64,000 nt of DNA from Planctomycetota bacterium. Lineage in GTDB: Bacteria > Planctomycetota > Planctomycetia > Isosphaerales > Isosphaeraceae. The notes beneath the pieces were generated by a model that saw only the letters and a program-made list of their open reading frames with translations, searched no databases and was not told the origin of the DNA. A program made the translations under genes and the position numbers. The stretch is from positions 124,001 through 188,000 of the forward strand of contig JAQGHR010000072.1 in assembly GCA_028291545.1 (NCBI GenBank). The letters run 5' to 3'. Below are positions 57,849-64,000 of the stretch, one piece after another; position 1 is the first letter of the stretch; each line of letters begins with the position of its first letter.

Positions 57849-60269
57849 ATGCCGGAAACCCTGTTCCTGCACATTGAATCGCGCGACCGATCGGCGTCGC
57901 GGGTGTTGGAACTGCCCGGCGACTCGATTCGCATCGGTCGTGGCACGCAATGCGAGGTTCGCCTGGGCGAGCCCTCGCTGGCCGAGGTGGAATGCCTCTT
58001 GCGACGTCGCGGGCAGACCTGGCACGTCCAGCCGCTCGGACCGCCCGGGCGGATCTCGATCGACGGTCGCGCGGTCGATCATCTCAGGGCGCTCGCCGCG
58101 GGTGTTCCCCTGCGGGTCGGAGATTACCATCTAACCTTGCGGCCGACCGCCAGCGCGGCAACCGGGTTCCGCCAGATCGAGATCCCGATTCCGGTCAGCC
58201 CCTCTCCCGTGCCTCGACTCAGTGAGCTGGACGAAGACGAAATCGGCCTCCAGGGTCGTGAGTATTCCGACCCAACCCGGACCGCAGCGCGACCCGCGGC
58301 CACTCTCCCGCGGATCCCTACCAACGCGCCGATTTCCGCGGAACGATCGAGGACGGATCTGAGAACGACGTGGCAGAAAGCGAAGCACGACGAACGGGTC
58401 TGGGAGGCCCGATGGCGCGCTGCGGGGCAGAATCTTCGTTCTCGCCAAGGCGGGAGCGGAGTCGAGCCCGCGACTGTGGCGCCGGCGACCAGACCGACTG
58501 TCGACCTTTCTTCACCCTCGATCGTCCCGTTTCCCAATCGCCAGGAGAACTTCGTTCGGCTGGCCGTGCCAGATGGCATGGAGGACGCCATCGCGGAAGG
58601 CGACGAGGTCGCCGAGTCATCCTCCCCGGATGCTCTCATCTCCGAGTTGACGTCCCCCGAAATCGACACGTCCTGGATCTCGGTCTCTCCGCTCGCTTCG
58701 CCAGAAAGCGTGGTGACGGCTTTCACCGAGAGCGCCGGGATTGGCCCCGAGGCAGTCTCGCAGACAACGGCGACGATCGCGGACGCAGGTTCGAACGAGA
58801 CGATGATTCGCGACCCCCAAGTCAGGTCGTCGGAAGTTCCCGGACCCGGGCCGGAGGCCAATCCTCCAACCCGATCGACCGAACGCGATGCACCCGTCCA
58901 GGAGGCTTCGGTCCCCCAAGCCTCAGCTTCGACGCCTCCGGCTCCGCCTCGGCGTCCGAGACCGGTGAAACGGCCCGCCTCCAGAGAGCGGACGCCCACG
59001 CCGAAGGTCGAGCCGCCGCTGCCGGACGTTGACGACCTGGAATGGCCGAGCGCGCGGGTCATTCTCGCGGCCCATGACGCGGCGACCCGCCGCTCTCGTC
59101 GAACGAGGAGCGAGGGGATTCGGGCGAAGATCGTGCCACGACAGTCGCCGACGGAGGGGATCGAGCCGGCTCAGTGGTCCGTGCCGTTCTGGTTGGGTTG
59201 GCTGCCGACGGCGGCTGCGTTCCTTCTGCTGGGAACGGCCGGCGTGTATCTCTCCTGGATCTGGGGCCAGGATTCCCGCGAGGCCGGCCTCCTGGCGGAT
59301 CGGTTGCTCCGGAAGACGGCCACGGCGACGGAGAAATTCTCGGACGCAGAGGTGAATCCCGAGGCCGCGTGGTGGCGGACGACCGGAGGTCACATCGCCC
59401 TGAAAGCCGCGGCGCTGGGTGGCACTCGTGGCGACGCGGCTCGGGATGAGACGATCGCGTTCCTCCTCGATTCGGCCAGGAAATTCGCGCCGTTGGAGCC
59501 CTCGACTCGTCTCGCCCGCGCTCAGAAGGAAGGCGCCGCCGCGGAGGCCGCGTCCGCACTCGGACTGAGCCGCGATACGGTCGCCCTGGCTCTCACGGGA
59601 AGGCGGCTGGCCCGCGAGGGAAAGGTGGACGCGGCCCTTGCGGCGTATCGTCGCGCGATGGAGCTAGTCGTCCAGGCCGACTTCACTCGCAGTCGCACGC
59701 CGGTCTTCCTCGATCTGTCGGCCGAAAATGTGAAACGGTTCGCTCTTCCCTATGAAGACCTGATCGCGGCCATCGTCCGCGACATGGCGGAGCAGACGGA
59801 ATGGACGTTCGCACGCTGGTCGGGCGCCCTGCCCGATCACGGGCTCGTCCTCCTGGCCACCTACCGGGTCCTTGTCGAACGCCAGAGCGGCGACGCTGAC
59901 GGGGCACTCGACCGTCTGGTGGCGGCCGAGGCGATTTCCTCCGGATCGCCAGTCTTGCACGCGGCAGCTCGGGCCGAAGGTCTTGCGGCGAAGGGACGAC
60001 TTGAAGATGCGGCAAGTCTCTATCGCGATGCGATCGCGGCGATGCCCGACGATTGGGTGAGGCGGACCTGGTGGCTGAATCTGGGTGAAATTCTTGCCCG
60101 AGGCGACGACGCCACGAAGGCGACCGACGCCCTCATGTCCGCCCGTGCCGGTCGTGGCGATGATGAGATCGGGCATCGAGTCGCTCAGGCGATGGCCCGC
60201 CAGGGCCTGGGCGCCACGACGGCAGCCTCGACGACGAATCCCAAGGCTCAACGTCTCAAGGCGAACTGA
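57849..60269 (+). CDS. FHA-domain protein with a transmembrane helix and TPR-like repeats (806 aa)
   Basis: ATG 57849 has AAGGAGG about 10 bases upstream. Residues ~1-100 are an FHA domain, which binds phosphothreonine peptides: IRIGRGTQCEVRLGEPSLAE, GRISIDGRAVDHL. Residues ~110-440 are disordered, Ser/Thr/Pro/Glu-rich. A single membrane helix lies at ~447-470 (WLGWLPTAAAFLLLGTAGVY). The C-terminal ~330 residues form helical TPR-like repeats (RLAREGKVDAALAAYRRAME, AEGLAAKGRLEDAASLYRDA). The FHA part should be cytoplasmic and the TPR part periplasmic, linking phospho-signalling to an envelope assembly. It lies between the O-antigen ligase and exosortase genes, so it may regulate that export system. 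The PP2C at 27.5 kb is a possible but unproven counter-player. Confidence 0.8.
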   Translation: MPETLFLHIESRDRSASRVLELPGDSIRIGRGTQCEVRLGEPSLAEVECLLRRRGQTWHVQPLGPPGRISIDGRAVDHLRALAAGVPLRVGDYHLTLRPTASAATGFRQIEIPIPVSPSPVPRLSELDEDEIGLQGREYSDPTRTAARPAATLPRIPTNAPISAERSRTDLRTTWQKAKHDERVWEARWRAAGQNLRSRQGGSGVEPATVAPATRPTVDLSSPSIVPFPNRQENFVRLAVPDGMEDAIAEGDEVAESSSPDALISELTSPEIDTSWISVSPLASPESVVTAFTESAGIGPEAVSQTTATIADAGSNETMIRDPQVRSSEVPGPGPEANPPTRSTERDAPVQEASVPQASASTPPAPPRRPRPVKRPASRERTPTPKVEPPLPDVDDLEWPSARVILAAHDAATRRSRRTRSEGIRAKIVPRQSPTEGIEPAQWSVPFWLGWLPTAAAFLLLGTAGVYLSWIWGQDSREAGLLADRLLRKTATATEKFSDAEVNPEAAWWRTTGGHIALKAAALGGTRGDAARDETIAFLLDSARKFAPLEPSTRLARAQKEGAAAEAASALGLSRDTVALALTGRRLAREGKVDAALAAYRRAMELVVQADFTRSRTPVFLDLSAENVKRFALPYEDLIAAIVRDMAEQTEWTFARWSGALPDHGLVLLATYRVLVERQSGDADGALDRLVAAEAISSGSPVLHAAARAEGLAAKGRLEDAASLYRDAIAAMPDDWVRRTWWLNLGEILARGDDATKATDALMSARAGRGDDEIGHRVAQAMARQGLGATTAASTTNPKAQRLKAN

Positions 60270-60337
60270 CGAACGGAACCACCCACGCGGGATCTCGGCG
60301 CCTGGCGGCCGAGGGCTTTCTCGAAGGATCGAAACCG

Positions 60338-61369
60338 ATGGCGACCACCACGGAGATCGCACCAAAGACGCCTTCGCGGGCCTCCCGGCCCGACTCGGTG
60401 CTCTCAGAATGGCAGCGTCTCGTCAGCGATTCCGAATCACGGCTCGCCCTCCTCGGGGCGTCACTCTGCGGCATCCTTCTGGGCCTGATGTATGCCTCGA
60501 ACCTGATGCATTTCGTTCAGACCTGGTCCACCGACGAGAATTACAGCCACGGGTTCCTGGTCCCCCTGCTCGGCCTCTACTTCGCCCGCGAGGCAATGCG
60601 GGAAGGTCCGCTTGATCGTCGCGGGGGCCAGGCGCTCGGCGTAGGCCTGCTCGTCGTCTCCGTCCTGGCGAGGCTGGCAACCGTGCTCGTGCCTGTGGGG
60701 ATCGTCGGCGACGTCGGATTCTTGATCGGCATCGCCGGGATCTGTGCCCTGATGGCCGGGCGCGACGCGCTGAAGCGATACGGCTTCGCGATCGGCTTCC
60801 TGATCTTCATGGTGCCGTTGCCTGTCGCCCTCTACTCGGCCCTGGCCTCACCGCTCCAGATGATCGTCAGCCGTCTCGGATCGTCGCTCCTGAACGTGAT
60901 CGGAATCCCGGTGTTGTGCGAAGGCAACATGATGACGCTGCCCGGCAACGTCCGCATGTTCGTGGCCGAAGCCTGCAGTGGGATGCGGCAGTTGACCGGA
61001 TTCCTCGCCCTGACGACGGCCGTCGCCTACCTCTCGACGCGGCCCGGCGGCGGTTCGTCGGGCGGTGGAGCCCTGGCCGGTGCGGCCGCGAAGGGCGCGA
61101 GGAACCCCTATCCGTTCTGGTATCGCGCGGCGCTCGTGGTCTCTTCGGTCCCGATCGCGATGACGGCCAACGTCCTCCGCGTGACGTTGACCGGCGTCAT
61201 CATGTATCACCTCGATCCCAGCTACGCCTCGGGCAAGTTCCACACCCTCGAAGGGCTCTTGATGATGGCGGTCGGACTTGGACTGCTTGGACTCGAATGC
61301 GCGGCCTTGAAGACGCTCACGATGCCGCGATCGTCACAAACGCACGTCCCAGCGCCGGCCACTGCCTGA
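60338..61369 (+). CDS. exosortase (membrane-embedded transpeptidase, planctomycete type)
   Basis: A 343-residue polytopic protein with ~8 hydrophobic segments and the exosortase catalytic residues: Cys213 in VAEACSGMRQL, Arg281 in MTANVLRVTLTG and His302 in GKFHTLEG. Exosortases cut and re-attach C-terminal sorting signals (PEP-CTERM and related) of exported proteins in organisms that also make exopolysaccharide. The N-terminus has the typical YSHGFLVPLLGLYF. ATG 60338 is preceded by AAGGA. The next gene is EpsI-like, the usual partner. No PEP-CTERM protein is encoded in the window. Confidence 0.92.
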   Translation: MATTTEIAPKTPSRASRPDSVLSEWQRLVSDSESRLALLGASLCGILLGLMYASNLMHFVQTWSTDENYSHGFLVPLLGLYFAREAMREGPLDRRGGQALGVGLLVVSVLARLATVLVPVGIVGDVGFLIGIAGICALMAGRDALKRYGFAIGFLIFMVPLPVALYSALASPLQMIVSRLGSSLLNVIGIPVLCEGNMMTLPGNVRMFVAEACSGMRQLTGFLALTTAVAYLSTRPGGGSSGGGALAGAAAKGARNPYPFWYRAALVVSSVPIAMTANVLRVTLTGVIMYHLDPSYASGKFHTLEGLLMMAVGLGLLGLECAALKTLTMPRSSQTHVPAPATA

Positions 61370-61400
61370 TCCATTCGTCAATCGCCGAAAGGACCCGAAC

Positions 61401-62069
61401 ATGACGACCCGTCGCCGCGCCATATTGGGCGCGATCATTCTCGGATGCGGGGTCTCCGTGCAGGCGGCGCTGGAGAAAGCGACCGAGACGGCGCGCCCGA
61501 AGCTCAAGCAGCCGTTGAACACGCTCCCCCTCCGTCTGCGAGATTGGTTGGGCGAGGATGAGGCGATGGATCCGCTCGTCCTGGAACGCACCCAGGCGAG
61601 CGAATGGATCAACCGGGTCTACGAGCGTCATGGCCAGCGCCTGAAACTCTGGATCAATTATTCCGAGACCGGGATGAATCTCCGCCATTCGCCGGAGGTC
61701 TGCCTGCCGTCCGGGGGGTGGAACAAGGTCGAGGCCCAATGTAGCGTGATGGACCTCGATCGCCCGTCCGCCCGGCTGCCCGTGCGCTTGATGAGATTGG
61801 TCTACTCTCAACAAGATATGGTTCAGGGACTCGGATTTTGGTACTACATTTTCGGCGAGGGCCAGGTCGAACGATACGTCCGGTCCCTGCCGATCACCAG
61901 CCGAAGCAGCCATGGACGGACGACGCGGGGGTCGGGATTGACGGTGGAAGTGTTCTGCGCCGGTGAGACGGACCCCAAGGGCGAGGCACTCCGAGACTTC
62001 TCTTCTGCGTTGCTCGATGCGCTAGAACCTCTTCTTCCCGACGACCAAGCCCAGTATCATCTTCCTTGA
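61401..62069 (+). CDS. EpsI-like exosortase-associated protein (222 aa)
   Basis: Starts 31 bases after the exosortase stop. An N-terminal signal/anchor (RRAILGAIILGCGVSVQAAL) is followed by the EpsI domain: LPLRLRDWLGEDEAMDP, SEWINRVYERHGQRLKLWIN, HSPEVCLPSGGWNKVEAQCS with its conserved Cys, and a FWYYIFGEGQVERYV strand. In other genomes this domain is either fused to the exosortase C-terminus or encoded next to it; here it is a separate gene. It is expected in the periplasm and works with the exosortase in an undetermined way. Confidence 0.88.
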   Translation: MTTRRRAILGAIILGCGVSVQAALEKATETARPKLKQPLNTLPLRLRDWLGEDEAMDPLVLERTQASEWINRVYERHGQRLKLWINYSETGMNLRHSPEVCLPSGGWNKVEAQCSVMDLDRPSARLPVRLMRLVYSQQDMVQGLGFWYYIFGEGQVERYVRSLPITSRSSHGRTTRGSGLTVEVFCAGETDPKGEALRDFSSALLDALEPLLPDDQAQYHLP

Positions 62070-62143
62070 GGCCGGCATCGGGACGGAGATCCCAACCGCC
62101 GCTCCCACATCCTGGTTTCGCACCCCACTGAGGATCGCTCACG

Positions 62144-63157
62144 ATGAAGCACGCGTTGATCACCGGAATAACCGGGCAGGACGGGTCGTATCTGGCCGAG
62201 TTCCTCCTTGGCAAGCCGGATTATACCGTCCACGGCCTGGTTCGCCGGTCGAGCACGCTGAACCGTCAGCGAATCGATCACCTCACGAGTGACCCCGAGT
62301 TGCGCGAGCGGTTCCATCTCCATTATGCCGACCTCGCCGACGCGTCCAGCCTGGCCATGCTGGTCGAGACCCTTCAGCCCGACGAGGTCTACAACCTCGG
62401 CGCGCAGAGCCACGTCCGGGTCTCGTTCGATCAACCGATCTACACCGCCGACGTCGTGGGCACGGGGACGATGCGGATTCTGGAGGCCGTCCGTCATCTG
62501 AACCGGACGAAGGCCGTGAGGTTTTACCAGGCCAGCAGCTCCGAGATGTACGGATCGGCCCCGCCACCTCAGACCATGGAGACGCCGTTCCACCCGCGCA
62601 GCCCGTATGCGTGCGCCAAGCTCTACGGACACTGGCAGACCGTCAACTACCGCGAGGCGTACGGCCTGTTCGCTTGCTCGGGCATCCTCTTCAACCACGA
62701 GAGCCCCCGCCGCGGCGAATCGTTTGTGACTCGCAAGATCACGCTGGGCGCGACTCGCATCAAGGAGGGGCTCCAGAAGAAGCTCGTCATGGGCAACATC
62801 GACTCCAAGCGCGACTGGGGCTTCGCCGGCGACTACGTTCGCGCCATGTGGATGATGCTCCAGCAGGACAAGCCCGACGATTACATCGTGGCGACCGGCG
62901 AAACCTACACGGTCCGCCAGTTCCTCGAATGGACGTTCGGGATGCTCGACCTCGACTACCGCGACTATGTCGAGTTTGACCCCCGCTACATGCGACCTTC
63001 GGAAGTGGACGTCCTCCTCGGCGACCCGAGCAAGGCCAAGGCGGTTCTGGGCTGGGAGCCCGAGGTGGACATTCACGGCCTGATCAAGATGATGGTCGAG
63101 AATGACCTGGAAATCGCCCGTCGCGAGAAGTACGCGCAAGGTTATCAGACCGTTTGA
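62144..63157 (+). CDS. gmd: GDP-mannose 4,6-dehydratase
   Basis: A 337-residue SDR enzyme converting GDP-D-mannose to GDP-4-keto-6-deoxy-D-mannose, precursor of GDP-fucose, rhamnose and perosamine sugars. Motifs: nucleotide loop [35 protein letters not shown], catalytic Ser/Thr strand [16 protein letters not shown], YxxxK in [17 protein letters not shown], the family [18 protein letters not shown] and [13 protein letters not shown]. The match is complete at normal length. It supplies a deoxysugar nucleotide for the polysaccharide built by this cluster. No fcl or rmd gene is seen before the window ends. Confidence 0.95.
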   Translation: MKHALITGITGQDGSYLAEFLLGKPDYTVHGLVRRSSTLNRQRIDHLTSDPELRERFHLHYADLADASSLAMLVETLQPDEVYNLGAQSHVRVSFDQPIYTADVVGTGTMRILEAVRHLNRTKAVRFYQASSSEMYGSAPPPQTMETPFHPRSPYACAKLYGHWQTVNYREAYGLFACSGILFNHESPRRGESFVTRKITLGATRIKEGLQKKLVMGNIDSKRDWGFAGDYVRAMWMMLQQDKPDDYIVATGETYTVRQFLEWTFGMLDLDYRDYVEFDPRYMRPSEVDVLLGDPSKAKAVLGWEPEVDIHGLIKMMVENDLEIARREKYAQGYQTV

Positions 63158-63312
63158 AGAAGGCTCGTGGCCAGTGAGCCGAGGCGGTCTTTTCCGGCCG
63201 GGTGGGCATTATTCCCGCCGACGAGGAAACCAGGGATTGGTAAGTGGGCAGGGACGCCCGATCCGCCGGGGAAATGGCGGACTCCGTACGACCCGACCAG
63301 GAGAGTGACACC

Positions 63313-64000
63313 ATGCAGCGACGGGATCAAGCCACGAAGGTGGTTGTCATCGGCCTGGATTGCGCGGAGCCGACGCTCGTCTTCGATCGGTATGCGGACA
63401 AGCTCCCGAACCTGACTCGCCTGCGAGACTCCGGCGCCTGGGGCAACCTCCGAAGCTGCGATCCGCCGATCACCGTCCCGGCCTGGATGTCGATGATGTC
63501 CAGCAAGGACCCCGGCACGCTCGGATACTACGGGTTCCGCAATCGCGCGGACCGATCCTACGAGAAGATGACCACGGCGACGTCGCTGGCCGTCAAGGAG
63601 CCCCTGCTCTGGGATCACCTTGGCCGAGCGGGCAAGAAGGTGATCCTGCTCGGGGTGCCCCAGACCTACCCGCCCCGGCCCGTGAACGGGCTGATGGTGA
63701 CGGACTTCCTCACGCCCTCCATCGAATCGCAGTACACGTTTCCAGCCGAGTTGAAGAACGAGATCGCGGCGATGCCCGATGTGCATCCGTACGAGTTCGA
63801 TGTCAGCGATTTTCGCACCAACGACAAGGGCAAGATCCGCGACTCGATCGTGCGGATGACGGACAAGAGATTCGCGCTGGCGAAGCGGTTACTGACCACG
63901 AAGCCGTGGGACTTCTTCATGATGGTCGAGATGGGCACCGACCGCGTGCATCATGCCTTCTGGCAGTACATGGACCCGAAACATCATCGGTACGAAGCCG
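63313..64000 (+). CDS. alkaline-phosphatase-superfamily (type I phosphodiesterase-like) enzyme, truncated by window end
   Basis: An open frame from ATG 63313 runs off the window (229 codons visible). The N-terminus has the metal-ligand Asp in VVVIGLDCAEPTLVFDR (D16) and the likely nucleophile Thr in PPITVPAWMSMMSS, then DPGTLGYYGFRN and WDFFMMVEMGTDRVHHAFWQ, matching the type I phosphodiesterase/nucleotide pyrophosphatase group. Substrates in this superfamily range from nucleotides to lipids and sugar phosphates. No signal peptide is visible. It follows gmd by 155 bases and probably belongs to the same cluster. Confidence 0.8.
   Translation, partial: MQRRDQATKVVVIGLDCAEPTLVFDRYADKLPNLTRLRDSGAWGNLRSCDPPITVPAWMSMMSSKDPGTLGYYGFRNRADRSYEKMTTATSLAVKEPLLWDHLGRAGKKVILLGVPQTYPPRPVNGLMVTDFLTPSIESQYTFPAELKNEIAAMPDVHPYEFDVSDFRTNDKGKIRDSIVRMTDKRFALAKRLLTTKPWDFFMMVEMGTDRVHHAFWQYMDPKHHRYEA

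Noticed and set aside
1-64000. CRISPR array, rRNA genes, integrase or complete insertion sequence
   Set aside because: No regularly spaced direct repeats, rRNA-like sequence or transposase/integrase motifs were seen.

Overview
The window reads as a chromosomal segment of a high-GC planctomycete, most likely an Isosphaeraceae-type organism. The evidence is a secreted protein with the planctomycete LE-x-R-x-LL N-terminal motif, HlyD/M50 secretion-like proteins, membrane-anchored squalene-cyclase-repeat proteins, a DUF1080 protein, a formylglycine-generating-enzyme-like protein, a tetratricopeptide protein fused to RNA polymerase alpha C-terminal domains, and an exosortase cluster. A Kdo transferase and SecDF/YajC fit a diderm cell. 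No rRNA, tRNA, CRISPR array or complete insertion sequence was seen.

Layout: 1-1.35 kb holds the SecA tail, a small unknown gene and a ParE-type toxin with an apparently broken antitoxin. 1.6-8.1 kb holds waaA, a DUF3467 gene and a 1405-residue secreted subtilase preceded by a candidate cyclic-di-GMP-I (GEMM) riboswitch. 8.19-8.56 kb is a MITE-like element. 8.8-14.3 kb (minus strand) is a three-gene membrane-fusion set: GAF-GAF-HlyD, a small HlyD, and a PqqD-like/M50 protease/HlyD fusion. 14.6-20.6 kb holds an SDR enzyme, an FGE-like protein, a DUF1080 protein, rho and a secreted unknown. 20.6-27.0 kb holds a foldback repeat, two tandem anchored squalene-cyclase-repeat proteins and an M16 peptidase. 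27.5-29.9 kb holds a PP2C phosphatase and a PLP lyase. 29.9-32.1 kb is a compact minus-strand set: dnaJ/cbpA, a cbpM/merR-like gene, a small membrane protein, rnpA and yidD. 32.4-35.6 kb holds an orphan HlyD and two membrane proteins. 35.7-42.5 kb holds queD, the TPR-alphaCTD gene and tgt-yajC-secDF. 42.6-51.6 kb (minus) holds pyc-birA, an FAA hydrolase and selB-selA. 52.1 kb to the end (plus) is an exopolysaccharide/exosortase cluster: a WecA-like transferase, Wzz/BY-kinase, O-antigen ligase, FHA-TPR protein, exosortase, EpsI-like protein, gmd and a truncated phosphodiesterase-superfamily gene.

Several sets probably work together. SecA, YajC and SecDF serve protein export. QueD and Tgt serve queuosine. 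BirA would biotinylate the pyruvate carboxylase encoded just upstream. SelB and SelA serve selenocysteine incorporation, but no tRNA-Sec gene or selD is present here. The last 12 kb probably builds and exports a surface polysaccharide coupled to exosortase processing of surface proteins. The most interesting candidates for new biology are the GAF/HlyD/M50 trio, the TPR protein with two alpha C-terminal domains, the riboswitch-subtilase unit, and the chaperone-RNase P-YidD cluster.
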